Made by a program: the position numbers and the translations under genes. A stretch of 52,494 nucleotides of DNA, taken from contig JAHILT010000017.1 in assembly GCA_018896875.1 (NCBI GenBank), forward strand, positions 1 through 52,494. The letters are read 5' to 3'. The notes beneath the pieces were generated by a model. That model searched no databases and was not told where the DNA came from. It was given only the letters and a program-made list of their open reading frames with translations. Shown one piece after another: positions 26,138 to 35,301 of this stretch. The DNA is from Patescibacteria group bacterium (GTDB taxonomy: Bacteria; Patescibacteriota; Minisyncoccia; UBA6257; 02-FULL-45-10c). Within the stretch, counting starts at the first letter, position 1. Every line of letters starts with the position of its first letter.

Positions 26138-26650
26138 TTATTTATAATCAATTCTTCTAGCTATTTCTTTTTCTCCTGTGATTTTTCTGAAAACTTCATA
26201 TTGTTCTTGATGAGATTTGGATTGGTTGAAAATAGCTGGATGTGTGGTTTTTTCGCGTTTTGGGATAGGCGTTTTTGAGGTAAGAAGACGTTGCCAGATG
26301 TCTCCTAATGGTTTTTTAGACTCAGTGGATTTTTCAATTTCTTTGCCCTTTTGAATTTCAGATGATTTGATTTTTGTTTTTTTCCAAAGGTAAAATTTTG
26401 GTTGCCAAAAATAATTAATACTAGACGCAACTATTTTGGGCAATGGTATTCCATTGATTTTGGCTATAGCCAAAGAAATTGTTATTGTATTTATTGGTAT
26501 CGTTAAAAATACCCAAAGCCAGAGATTTAGGAAAAAGAATAAGAAAAATGTTAAACCTGCACCCATAGCAATATATACAAATTGCTTCAAGGTAAATGGT
26601 CCTATAATTTTATCTTCTGTTTCTATGAATTGAGGAACTTGAAATTGCAT
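26138..26650 (-). CDS. PrgI family membrane protein
   Basis: 170 residues beginning 'MQFQVPQFIETEDKIIGPFT' then 'LKQFVYIAMGAGLTFFLFFF', the diagnostic opening of PrgI/TraE-like subunits of Gram-positive conjugation systems. Two transmembrane helices (about 25-70) are followed by a cytoplasmic basic tail with 'YFWQPKFYLWKK'. In this family the small membrane protein is encoded just before VirB4-type ATPases, as here. The tail beyond residue 100 is longer than in short PrgI proteins. Confidence 0.9.
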   Translation of the reverse strand: MQFQVPQFIETEDKIIGPFTLKQFVYIAMGAGLTFFLFFFLNLWLWVFLTIPINTITISLAIAKINGIPLPKIVASSINYFWQPKFYLWKKTKIKSSEIQKGKEIEKSTESKKPLGDIWQRLLTSKTPIPKREKTTHPAIFNQSKSHQEQYEVFRKITGEKEIARRIDYK

Positions 26651-26660
26651 AAATTGTAAA

Positions 26661-28010
26661 TTAATCAGTTGATTTAGATCTTAGGTCAACAGTATTTCCA
26701 GACACTTTTGTAAAGGTGGTCAAATTAATAACATCCCCCTTCTTTGATTCTTGTTTTTTTGGAATCCCAGCATTATTAAGATTGGTTTTGTGTCCTATAT
26801 AATGAACTATTTTTTCGGGCTCTTTTTGGGATAAATTAGTCTTGTTTTCTATAAGCTCGGAAATGGGTTTTTGCCAAATAGCTTGATCTGACCCTCCTTC
26901 GCAAGGCTTCGGGCGGGCAAGCGAAGTAGTTGGTTTTTTAATATTTATTTTTTCTTGCTGGCTTGTTTTGAGTAATGGTTGAATGGATTGAGGAGGGGTT
27001 GGTAATGTTATTTTTTTTGGTTGAGGTGTAGGTTTGTTAATTGGAGATATAGGAATATTGGGTTTAGGAGTGATTGTAATTGGTTTTTGTTCAATTTTTG
27101 GTTTTGGTGATGAGGTCGTCATAAAACTTTTAATTTTATCGAAAATATTTGGCACAGTTTGATTGTTTTTCGCTTCTTTCTTGTCGCTAGTTATTTGCTT
27201 GTTTTCAGAGTTATTAATCGTTAGCGGCATCCCAAATTTAGCACTTTTTGGTAATTCTGTTTCTAAATGGACTGACACTGGTTTTGGAGGAGAGGTCTTT
27301 TTAATGAAAGAAGGGTCTACTTTTAAATTTAGAGAGGAGTCTTTTCTGAAGGTATTATCAGAGGGTTTAGACGTTGTAGTTTTCAGAAATTGGTCTTTGG
27401 TTTGAATAATAAATGGAGCAGGGGCGTTTTCTTGCTGCGAATAATTTACTGCTTCGCCTTTTTGGGTGGCTTCTTTCTCTATTTGCCCCGTGAAATTGCG
27501 ATTCTGCCGCACTATTTCACTGGGATCATTCCCGCGGCGAGAATCTAGGCCATCCTTTTTATCGTTGGTTATAGAGACTGGTTCTGGCTTAATAATAATA
27601 GGTTCTTCGCCTACAGGAGAATCAAGTTTATCAGACTTCTGCGTTTTTTCTTGCTCTTCTAAAGATGGAGGATTGTAGTTTTTCTCTAAATCAGTCTTCA
27701 AGGGATTCAAAAGTTTTTGTTTAAGTTCTATTTCGATAAAATTAGCTTTTTGAAGATCAATATCAAAAAAAGTATGCAACTCAGAGGCGACTTCTTCTGG
27801 TTTTAAATAGCCTAAAAAAACTTCCATTACAAGCAAATTGACTTTTTTTATTTGTTCTTCGTCTAGTTTGTAATCTTGTGCAATAGAAAGTACGAGCTTA
27901 GCGTTTTTATCAGCCAAAAGCTCTTTTTTAAGATTATTAGGAAGCTTCTCAAATCTTTTTTGCACTTCTAGTTTATCAGCTTCATATTTATTTTGATCGT
28001 TATTTGGCAT
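26661..28010 (-). CDS. Proline-rich protein of secretion cluster with repeat-derived segments
   Basis: 449 residues. The first 115 are helical and well structured ('VQKRFEKLPNNLKKELLADK', 'LVMEVFLGYLKPEEVASELH'); the rest is low-complexity, rich in Pro, Lys, Thr and Gln (many PKP/TPKP motifs), probably disordered. Two stretches look like translated dispersed repeats: 'GLDSRRGNDPS' (27523-27555) and 'ARPKPCEGGSDQA' (26888-26931). There is no signal peptide or membrane helix. It is located between the polytopic channel gene and prgI. The function is unknown; a cytoplasmic adaptor is plausible. Confidence 0.7.
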   Translation of the reverse strand: MPNNDQNKYEADKLEVQKRFEKLPNNLKKELLADKNAKLVLSIAQDYKLDEEQIKKVNLLVMEVFLGYLKPEEVASELHTFFDIDLQKANFIEIELKQKLLNPLKTDLEKNYNPPSLEEQEKTQKSDKLDSPVGEEPIIIKPEPVSITNDKKDGLDSRRGNDPSEIVRQNRNFTGQIEKEATQKGEAVNYSQQENAPAPFIIQTKDQFLKTTTSKPSDNTFRKDSSLNLKVDPSFIKKTSPPKPVSVHLETELPKSAKFGMPLTINNSENKQITSDKKEAKNNQTVPNIFDKIKSFMTTSSPKPKIEQKPITITPKPNIPISPINKPTPQPKKITLPTPPQSIQPLLKTSQQEKINIKKPTTSLARPKPCEGGSDQAIWQKPISELIENKTNLSQKEPEKIVHYIGHKTNLNNAGIPKKQESKKGDVINLTTFTKVSGNTVDLRSKSTD

Positions 28011-28057
28011 TTAGAGATTACTTAATTTCGAAATTTAATGTAAATTTATTTTTGTTT

Positions 28058-29623
28058 TTATTCAGATTTTTCTGGCTTTGACTCTTCCGCTTTTTTTTCA
28101 ACTTTTTCTAATCTTTCTTTAAGCTCTTCTACTTCTTCGTTCGGACCTTGTTTCTCTTTTTCTATATTTTCGCTAACTCCTTTTATTTTACCCTTTGTTC
28201 TTTCGGCGTCTGTCTCAAGAGATTTTATTTTATTTTGATCAGGATTATTTGCTGTTTTTTCTTTAAAGATAGCTGAATTTATTGTTTCTAGGTTTTTATT
28301 AAGATCTCCTAGTCCCTTTGTCATTAAATCGATATTTTTTATTGTTCTTTCTTCCTTCTTTTTCTTTTTTTCTTCTTTTTTTATTCCAATGTCAACTCTT
28401 CTAGCTTTATAGCCTTTTACTCCTACTAGCATTTCATCCATACCCGCGCCTACTATGCTTTTAATACTAGATGTTCCTCCTGTTTCATATACTTTTTTAG
28501 CTCCTTCTCCAATTACCTTCGCTTCTTTTCTATATGTTTGATATTTTTGGTTTAATTTTTGCAACCAAGGACGTTTGCTTTCGGTTATTCCTTCTCCTGC
28601 TTTACCAGCGACATATTTGCCAGTCCTAAGTGCTCCGCTACCAAGTTTTAGAGGCAATGTTTTTCCGAGAAAATTTACTGCTCCCCTAGCTGATGCTAAT
28701 CCTCCTTTTGCTCCCGCAATAGACATAAATTCAGCCGCCATTAATCCTCCTAGAAGAAGCGCGACCATCATAATCATTGATCCTGCATCACTAGCTATAT
28801 TACTCATTGCTCCGGCACCACCATCAATCGCGGCGCTTTTAAGTCCTAATGGTTCGTATAAATCCGCGGATTTTAACGCTAAATAAATAAAAAATGCGGC
28901 AGCTGGACCGAAAAATGTTTGTTTTAAAAATGCACTTACCCACTTGCTCCATAATCCGCTACCAAATGTCCACATTAGTATCGCCCCCGGCATTAAAACA
29001 AGCAAAATGCCTATTGTGATGTATCGTCTAAGATACATTATAGCTAAGGTAAACATCGTAATAGCTGAAACAGCCGTCATTATATTTATAAATATTAAAT
29101 TATTTACAAATGCCACTGTTCCTCCCCCAAAGGTTTTTAGACTTTCTGAAAATTCTGCTACGGGCGGCTTAAGGAAACTTCCAGGAGAAAGACTTCCAGC
29201 TATGGCTTGAGAAATACCCCCGCTTCCTGTCGTAGTGTAAGCGCTATGAAGAAAAAAGTTCATAAAAATACCAGCAATATCAAGAGCCATTCCAGCTATT
29301 AAAATACTGAAGTTTATGAGAAGGGCGGCGATAATCAATTTTGGCAAAGTTTTTTTTGCTTGAAAACTTTCATTTCTTAGTATTGTGCCGAAAGCAATAA
29401 TTATTATTAACAAAACAAAACCAAGATTAGCTATATCTCTGGTAATTTCCCAGCCGATTTCAACGACTGGATTATCAATAATTTTAGAATTCAAAACTAA
29501 AACCCAATTTAGCATTAATCCAGCCAAAAAAAGCAATTTAGAAAAACAGTATCCTATCAAATAAAGGACTACACTGACTGTCCACGTTGCGACTTGAATA
29601 GCGCTATTAGCAATTATACCCAT
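28058..29623 (-). CDS. Polytopic channel protein (VirB6/TrbL-like)
   Basis: 521 residues. Seven or so hydrophobic helices occupy about residues 1-320, including 'FVLLIIIIAFGTILRNESFQ' and 'YITIGILLVLMPGAILMWTF', with Gly/Ala-rich helices 'MIMMVALLLGGLMAAEFMSI'. The C-terminal 200 residues are cytoplasmic, strongly charged and predicted coiled coil ('KKEEKKKKKEERTIKNIDLM'). This plan matches the VirB6/TrbL translocation channel of type IV secretion systems and is common beside PrgI/VirB4 in CPR genomes. No catalytic motif is expected. Confidence 0.8.
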   Translation of the reverse strand: MGIIANSAIQVATWTVSVVLYLIGYCFSKLLFLAGLMLNWVLVLNSKIIDNPVVEIGWEITRDIANLGFVLLIIIIAFGTILRNESFQAKKTLPKLIIAALLINFSILIAGMALDIAGIFMNFFLHSAYTTTGSGGISQAIAGSLSPGSFLKPPVAEFSESLKTFGGGTVAFVNNLIFINIMTAVSAITMFTLAIMYLRRYITIGILLVLMPGAILMWTFGSGLWSKWVSAFLKQTFFGPAAAFFIYLALKSADLYEPLGLKSAAIDGGAGAMSNIASDAGSMIMMVALLLGGLMAAEFMSIAGAKGGLASARGAVNFLGKTLPLKLGSGALRTGKYVAGKAGEGITESKRPWLQKLNQKYQTYRKEAKVIGEGAKKVYETGGTSSIKSIVGAGMDEMLVGVKGYKARRVDIGIKKEEKKKKKEERTIKNIDLMTKGLGDLNKNLETINSAIFKEKTANNPDQNKIKSLETDAERTKGKIKGVSENIEKEKQGPNEEVEELKERLEKVEKKAEESKPEKSE

Positions 29624-29647
29624 TTAATGCAAATTTTTAATTTGTTT

Positions 29648-31255
29648 TTAGTCATTTGTTTCTTCGTCTGTTGGGCAAGAAAGTTCTCCAGAATTTAAAA
29701 GCTCAAATACATCTTTATAGCCACCAAGCGTGGAATCAAGCAATAAAAGTTCGTCAGAATAGTTTTGAACATCCGTTAATCCTACTTGCGCTTCGTTAAG
29801 CGCTTCGTTGGCGGATTCTAAATCTAATACGCCACTAGATTCCAAATGACTATAATTCATAAACATTGTTTCTTGGTTGTCTTCATCTAAATTATCAAAA
29901 CTTGCTTTTACACTCTCTAAATCTAAGATATTATCATCCAAGCTTATTACAGTAGGCGCTAAGTCGTTATTAATGACATCGCTGATTGTTTCTAATTTAT
30001 CTCCGAGATTCCCTGGATTCAGAGCCGTTGATTGTTCAGGGGTGAGTCCACTATCGGCGCTACATCCTTCAAGAGTCGCTAGCTCATTATATAATACACT
30101 CAAAATACCAATAGATTGATTAATGATATTAACTGTGTTGGTTTTTACAGTTAATACTGAATTAATAGTATCCAAATACATAGCCTTAGTATTATCTAGA
30201 GTGATTTGATTAATTAGGCTAAATCTATCTTTCTGCCATTTAGTCCACCCAAGTGCGTTGTCAGGAATATCTTCTTCTGATGTTCCTAACCATCCCACAA
30301 GTCCGTCATTTGCTAATACGCCTAATCTAAATAACGCGGCGTCGGCAAGCGCACCGAGATAAAGAGCCATGTCGTTAGAGGTCAAAACAGCATCAGTTTT
30401 ACGTTCCACCGCTTTTGTTGTTGCTCCGGCCAAAACTTGTCCTGGGGTAAGCACCTCGCAAACAGGTTTTCCTGTTTCTGGGTCTGGTTTGCAAACAGTT
30501 TGAGATTTAAATCCTAAATTAACAGTAGCTTCTAAATTTTTTTGTTCTAAAATTGATTTAGTTCCTCTTTCTAATTCGTCTCGCATCGCCAAAGAAGATC
30601 CGAAAAAATTATTTTGCGGTTCCCATAAAGCGTTATAAGTAACCCATTTTCCTATATTTTTTTTATCAAAATTTTCAATAGCGTCTTCTACATTATCAAC
30701 AACTTCGCTCAAGGTACATTCAATTTCTTTGGAAAATTTTTGTGGCTCCGAACCAAAGCCAATGGCCATATTCACTTGAAACGGAGTACAAAACGCAGGC
30801 ATAGATTCTTGAATAACTGTTCCCGCCCAATCATCAGCCGCTTTTTCTAGAAAACCGCCAAAATCGGTGATAAACGGAGGACTGCCACCCTTTCCTCCAG
30901 TTTTAATCCATTCAATGGTTTGATCCATTATTCTATCTAATATCATTTTTTTAAGTTTTTGCCCAGCTGTTTCTATAAGAGCTTTTTTTATGGCTATCCA
31001 AAGATCTTTGTACCATTTAGCTTGATCTTGAATCTTTTTGCCTTTATCATCAACGAGTAATCCTGATGGTGTTACTGCTAGTGCTCCTGTGCCAGTTAAC
31101 ATACTAGGATCTAAATAATCAACAATAGATCCTCCTTCTATGTCTAAAATTCCAGCCATAACCCTTTCTGTTTTCAAAGAAAAAACAGACGGATTAAATA
31201 TTAATCCACATAAGATACTTCCTATTATAATTTTTTTGTAAAAGTTTATGTTCAT
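29648..31255 (-). CDS. Large exported protein of secretion cluster
   Basis: 535 residues with an N-terminal signal (about 8-34, cleavage after VMA). The mature part is mainly helical, with an amphipathic region near 80-125 ('AIKKALIETAGQKLKKMILD'), two Cys pairs ('FCTPFQ...ECTL' and 'VCKPDPETGKPVCEV') and a long coiled-coil-prone C-terminal half. No family I can name with certainty; similar proteins precede the VirB6-like gene in CPR clusters and may be VirB5-like extracytoplasmic components. It is followed 25 bases later by the channel gene. Confidence 0.65.
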   Translation of the reverse strand: MNINFYKKIIIGSILCGLIFNPSVFSLKTERVMAGILDIEGGSIVDYLDPSMLTGTGALAVTPSGLLVDDKGKKIQDQAKWYKDLWIAIKKALIETAGQKLKKMILDRIMDQTIEWIKTGGKGGSPPFITDFGGFLEKAADDWAGTVIQESMPAFCTPFQVNMAIGFGSEPQKFSKEIECTLSEVVDNVEDAIENFDKKNIGKWVTYNALWEPQNNFFGSSLAMRDELERGTKSILEQKNLEATVNLGFKSQTVCKPDPETGKPVCEVLTPGQVLAGATTKAVERKTDAVLTSNDMALYLGALADAALFRLGVLANDGLVGWLGTSEEDIPDNALGWTKWQKDRFSLINQITLDNTKAMYLDTINSVLTVKTNTVNIINQSIGILSVLYNELATLEGCSADSGLTPEQSTALNPGNLGDKLETISDVINNDLAPTVISLDDNILDLESVKASFDNLDEDNQETMFMNYSHLESSGVLDLESANEALNEAQVGLTDVQNYSDELLLLDSTLGGYKDVFELLNSGELSCPTDEETND

Positions 31256-31334
31256 CTGTTTATTTTTATTTCATTATTTGGCATAAGATAATCATAACAA
31301 ATTACTAAATTAATTTTAAATAAGTTACGAGAAT

Positions 31335-31776
31335 ATAGATTTAAGATTTAAGATTTAGGATTTAGGAATGATTTAGATTTAGAAATGAGTCCTTGTAATA
31401 ATTTGTGCGTACAATTAGCTTGTTCGGCTATTTGTTGTAAATCAGTTTGTTTTAAATATCCGATGTCTTTAGCGATTAATAATTGATTTTTTAATTCAAT
31501 TAAAGATCCTTGAGAAATATAATAAAATTGTATTTTTTCTTTATAACCCTGCCTTCCAAACCCCTCGGCGATATTACTAGTGATTGAAATAGCTGCTCGA
31601 CGCATTTGATTGGTTAATGAATATAATTCATCTTTTGGGAATTTTTTGGTTAATTTATATATCATTATTATTAATTTATGTCCTTCTTGCCATACCTTTA
31701 AGTCGGTAAACGATTTTATTTTAGTTTTTCTTTGTTCGAAATCCATATTCTTAAATCTTAAATCATAAATCTTTTA
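31335..31776. mobile_element. Putative small cassette: four-helix-bundle gene between AT-rich inverted repeats
   Basis: The gene at 31348-31746 is bracketed by 'gatttaagatttaagattta' (31337-31356) and, inverted, 'cttaaatcttaaatcataaa' (31750-31769). The left copy supplies the last codons and stop of the gene. It interrupts the otherwise tightly packed secretion operon. AT-rich repeats can arise by chance, so this is weaker than the GIY-YIG case. Confidence 0.4.
31348..31746 (-). CDS. Four-helix-bundle protein (23S rRNA intervening-sequence family)
   Basis: 132 residues with the family signature: 'FTDLKVWQEGHKLIIMIYKL', 'FPKDELYSLTNQMRRAAISI' and 'TSNIAEGFGRQGYKEKIQFY', ending in 'LLIAKDIGYL' and a short tail. 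Members were first found in 23S rRNA intervening sequences and form pentamers; their action is unknown. The gene lies within the secretion operon but is unrelated to it. The start at ATG 31746 is well placed before 'MDFEQRKTKIKSFTDLKVWQ'. Confidence 0.9.
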   Translation of the reverse strand: MDFEQRKTKIKSFTDLKVWQEGHKLIIMIYKLTKKFPKDELYSLTNQMRRAAISITSNIAEGFGRQGYKEKIQFYYISQGSLIELKNQLLIAKDIGYLKQTDLQQIAEQANCTHKLLQGLISKSKSFLNPKS

Positions 31777-31780
31777 TCAT

Positions 31781-32539
31781 CTAATCTAGATGAGTTTCTA
31801 TAAAATCTTTTATTTCTATACTAAGTATAACAAATTCTTCATTTGTTTTTAACAGCTCGTTAGCAGCAAGTATAGCTGATACGGGATCTTCTCCAGCATT
31901 AGCGCCTTTTTCAAATATATTTTTTTTAATACTTAATAATTCAATTTCTTTTTTATGAATATTTAAGGCTAGTCTAGGTATTGTGATGTTGTATAAAGCA
32001 TCTATTGCATACTTGTACGCTTCTTTGATTTTTACAAAATCATAAATATCTAAGCTTTCCGGATTACTCATCATAGAAGCGGGCATTTTTTTACTAGCAG
32101 TGATTAAAATATTATTGAAAGAATTAAAATATTCTAGAAGAGCTTCTTTGTTATTATCTTCGGAAATTTTTAAAGAAGAATTGTCTATTTTGGGTCTAAG
32201 GCTTGCTGGATTAAAGTTTTTTTGGGCTTCTACAATTAAATCTTCAACCATTTTTTCCGGCGCTGGAGCGTTAATCATAGTTTCTCCGTCAATATTCTTG
32301 AGCCCTTCTAAATTTTTTTCAGCAATACCAGCGCTAATTTTTTCGGTCAAAGCATCGGTTAAATTTTTATTATTACTTGTTCCTATAAGTTCAATTTCTA
32401 CAGGATTATTCTCAATAACATTTTCAGTATTGCTTATTTTTGCTGGAGCTGGTGAATTAGAATTAGAGACAATTAAATAAGCTCCAGTCAGTCCGAGCCC
32501 TAAAATTAGAGTAGTTATTATGATTTTAAACACACTCAT
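31781..32539 (-). CDS. Exported helical protein, head of secretion operon
   Basis: 252 residues with an N-terminal helix (about 5-24, 'IIITTLILGLGLTGAYLIVS') as a signal or anchor, then a linker rich in Asn/Pro and a mostly helical domain ('FNSFNNILITASKKMPASMM', 'IKEAYKYAIDALYNITIPRL'). No family recognised. It is the first minus-strand gene before the cassette and the large exported protein, so likely the operon's first member. A protein of this kind recurs at this place in CPR secretion clusters, to my recollection. Confidence 0.6.
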   Translation of the reverse strand: MSVFKIIITTLILGLGLTGAYLIVSNSNSPAPAKISNTENVIENNPVEIELIGTSNNKNLTDALTEKISAGIAEKNLEGLKNIDGETMINAPAPEKMVEDLIVEAQKNFNPASLRPKIDNSSLKISEDNNKEALLEYFNSFNNILITASKKMPASMMSNPESLDIYDFVKIKEAYKYAIDALYNITIPRLALNIHKKEIELLSIKKNIFEKGANAGEDPVSAILAANELLKTNEEFVILSIEIKDFIETHLD

Positions 32540-32625
32540 TACTTATTATTATACAATAAACAATCAAGGATTTAAAATTAAAAATTAGGATATTCTGCCA
32601 TTTTTTCCCTGAAGTCAAATCGTCA

Positions 32626-32650
32626 TTCTTATTCCCTCCTAAAGGAGGGG
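32626..32650. repeat. CCTCC-type palindrome at rsmA 3' end
   Basis: TTCCCTCCTAAAGGAGGGGG type sequence, same family as copies at 9761, 39358 and 39745. It provides the last codons (IPLL) and stop of rsmA. Confidence 0.6.
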
Positions 32651-33439
32651 GATAATTTTGGCCAATTCTAGAATATTATTTATAGTCAAATTCTGTGGTC
32701 TACAATTTTCTGGAATATTAAGAGATCTTAATATATTAATTAAATCTTCTTTTGAAAATTCTGTGCCATTTTTTAAATTATTAAGAAGCGTTTTTCTTGG
32801 TTGTTTAAAAATAATATGAATAAGTTTATAATAGTTTTTTGTTTCTAATTCATTAGTAGCTAATGTTTTAGTGACTAGTTTTATAATCGCAGAGTCTACT
32901 TTCGGCGCAGGACTAAAATCTTCGGATTTAAGTTTAAAAATTATTTCTGGATTAGCCCAAAATTGTGTAGCAGCGGACAAAAGATTTGTTTTGTTATGTT
33001 GGGCACAAATTCTTTCTGCAACTTCTTTTTGAATCATCAATACCGTTAAACTTGGCTTGTTTTTTAATTCGCTTAATATTCTTAACAATTTCCCAGTAAT
33101 ATAATAAGGAATATTGCCTACAATCTTGTAATTAGAATTAGGAATAATGAATTGTGAATTATGAATGAGATTGGGCAATATTCTCAATATATCTCCTTGA
33201 ATAATCTTAATATTTTTGTCTAACGTAAACTTTTGTTGAAGAAGTTGGGCGAGTCGAGCATCTTTTTCAATCGCAATTATTCTTAATTCGTGATTCTTAT
33301 TTCTTAATTCATTAGTTAGTTCTCCATGTCCTGAACCAATTTCAATAATAGTTTCGTTTGGCTTGATATCTAAAGTCGCAATAATTTTAGTAATTGCTGA
33401 TTTATTTTTAAGAAAATGTTGTCCAAGACGTTTGTTCAT
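32639..33439 (-). CDS. rsmA: 16S rRNA dimethyladenosine transferase RsmA/KsgA
   Basis: Methylates the two adjacent adenosines near the 3' end of 16S rRNA. 266 residues starting 'MNKRLGQHFLKNKSAITKII', SAM motif 'IEIGSGHGELT', 'IQGDILRI', and catalytic 'NIPYYITGK' (about 109-117), with 'VMIQKEVAERI' and 'SPAPKVDSAIIKL' as expected. Two short stretches look repeat-derived: 'NELRNKNHELRI' (residues about 42-53) and 'HNSQFIIPNSNYK' (about 91-104), the latter right before 'IVGNIPYY'. The stop codon falls in a CCTCC-type repeat at 32626-32650. Confidence 0.95.
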   Translation of the reverse strand: MNKRLGQHFLKNKSAITKIIATLDIKPNETIIEIGSGHGELTNELRNKNHELRIIAIEKDARLAQLLQQKFTLDKNIKIIQGDILRILPNLIHNSQFIIPNSNYKIVGNIPYYITGKLLRILSELKNKPSLTVLMIQKEVAERICAQHNKTNLLSAATQFWANPEIIFKLKSEDFSPAPKVDSAIIKLVTKTLATNELETKNYYKLIHIIFKQPRKTLLNNLKNGTEFSKEDLINILRSLNIPENCRPQNLTINNILELAKIIPLL

Positions 33440-33473
33440 AAATATAGGTTGTAATTTTAATTTAAATTATTAA

Positions 33474-35267
33474 TTATTCTATATACATATATTCATCATC
33501 CCAATCTGATTGTATTTTGCCATAGCTTGTAATTTTTGAAAAATCAATTAACTCCTTTGGTATTTCCCCTAGAAATCTTGAAGGAATATTGTAAAAACTA
33601 ATAAATAATTTTTTTTTGGCGCGAGTCATTGCCACGTACATAAGCCTTCTTTCTTCTTCTATCTCTTCTGGATAAAAAATAGATTGTTCGTGCGGTAAAA
33701 GTTTTTCATTACAACCAACTATAAAAACATTATCAAACTCCAATCCCTTAGAAGCATGGATAGTCATTAATTTTACAGCTTTTGTTAAAAGTTTTGGTTT
33801 ACCGTCAGAAGCCGACATTAAGCTTACTTTTTCTAAAAATTCATAAGGATCTTTATGCTGAGAAGCAAAATTAATTAATTCTTTTATATTCTCCATTCTT
33901 TCGGATGGATTTTTAAAGCTTTTGGTTAGGTAATTTGTATAATCTATTTTTTTAAAAAAATAATTTATAATTTGAACCAAAGTTAATTCTTTGGCTAATT
34001 TTGGAAGTTCTTGAATTATTATTTTACTTTTAATTTTTCCAAAACTTTTATTAATTCTTTCAATACTGGCGTCATCTTTTGGATTAAAAGCGTAGCGTAA
34101 TCCAGCAATTAAGTCTTTAATTTCTTTTCGGGCATAAAATTTAAGTCCACCGTAAATTTCATAAGGTATTTTATTTTGAATAAGTGTCTGTTCTAGCGCT
34201 CGAGATTGCGCGTTGGTTCTGTATAAGACAGCAACTTCTCCAATTTTTTCTTTATTGCGAATAAGTTTTACTATATTTGCGCATATTCCCCGTGCCTCTT
34301 CTTCGGAATTTTGATAAGTAGTTATTTTTATAAGATCGCCTTCTTTATTATTGGTCCATAATTTTTTTGGCTTTTGTAGTTTATTGTATGCGATAAGATT
34401 AGAAGACGCCGAAACGATAACTGAAGTTGAGCGGTAGTTTTGTTCTAATTTTATTATTTTTGCCCTTGGCCAATCTTTTTCAAAATTTAAAAAATTTCTA
34501 AAGTCTGACCCCCTGAATTTATATATACTTTGCGCATCATCTCCAATAGCGAAAACATTTTGATATTTTCCAGCGAGCAGTTTTATTAATTGATATTGAG
34601 CAGTGTTAATATCTTGATATTCATCTATTAATATATATTCATATTGATCTTGATATTTATTTAAAACGCCCGATTTTTCTTTAAAAATTTTAACGACTTT
34701 AGTGATAAGATCATCAAAATCAAAAGAATTACTTTTTTGTAAATTATTTTCATATTCTTTATAAATTTCTAATGACTTGATTTCATAATTGTCTTTTGGG
34801 CTTAAATTGTCTACATCTATTAATTTACTTTTAATTGAAGATATTTTTTTCAAAATAACTAAAGGATTAAATTTTTCCTTAGAAAGATTTTTATTTTTAA
34901 GAATTTTTTTAATTAAACTCAAAGAATCTTTATCGTCAAAAATGGTGAAATTTTTTTCGCGCTTGAAATAGGTGATTTCAGTTTTTAATATTTTTGCTCC
35001 GAAAGAATGAAAAGTACCGACAAACAACTTATTTTCAAGGGTTTGTGATTCGTATGAATCAAAAACCCGCCTTCGCATTTCATTAGCTGCTTTGTTCGTA
35101 AAAGTTATGGCAATTATTTTTTCTGGAGACACGTCTGACTTTAATAATCGTATCAATCTATTTACTAATGTTTTGGTTTTGCCAGATCCGGCACCAGCCA
35201 CGATTAATAATGGACCATTTTTATGTTTTGTAGCTTCTTGTTGTTTTTCATTGAGTCCGTTTTCCAT
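33474..35267 (-). CDS. PcrA/UvrD-type superfamily 1A DNA helicase
   Basis: 3'-5' helicase for repair and replication. From the start chosen (ATG 35267, 'MENGLNEKQQEATKHKNGPL') it has 597 residues. Motif I 'AGAGSGKTKTL', Ia 'ITFTNKAANEM', II 'ILIDEYQDINTAQY', III 'FAIGDDAQSIYKFRGSD', IV 'LEQNYRST', V 'KLMTIHASKGLEFDNVF', VI 'RLMYVAMTRAKKKL'. An upstream ATG at 35312 adds 15 residues but arises from the inverted repeat of the GIY-YIG element, and the conserved family N-terminus begins at 35267. It is somewhat shorter than PcrA, lacking the C-terminal tail. Confidence 0.95.
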   Translation of the reverse strand: MENGLNEKQQEATKHKNGPLLIVAGAGSGKTKTLVNRLIRLLKSDVSPEKIIAITFTNKAANEMRRRVFDSYESQTLENKLFVGTFHSFGAKILKTEITYFKREKNFTIFDDKDSLSLIKKILKNKNLSKEKFNPLVILKKISSIKSKLIDVDNLSPKDNYEIKSLEIYKEYENNLQKSNSFDFDDLITKVVKIFKEKSGVLNKYQDQYEYILIDEYQDINTAQYQLIKLLAGKYQNVFAIGDDAQSIYKFRGSDFRNFLNFEKDWPRAKIIKLEQNYRSTSVIVSASSNLIAYNKLQKPKKLWTNNKEGDLIKITTYQNSEEEARGICANIVKLIRNKEKIGEVAVLYRTNAQSRALEQTLIQNKIPYEIYGGLKFYARKEIKDLIAGLRYAFNPKDDASIERINKSFGKIKSKIIIQELPKLAKELTLVQIINYFFKKIDYTNYLTKSFKNPSERMENIKELINFASQHKDPYEFLEKVSLMSASDGKPKLLTKAVKLMTIHASKGLEFDNVFIVGCNEKLLPHEQSIFYPEEIEEERRLMYVAMTRAKKKLFISFYNIPSRFLGEIPKELIDFSKITSYGKIQSDWDDEYMYIE

Positions 35268-35301
35268 GTATGATATTATAACCGTATTAAAACTAAATTG
35301 A

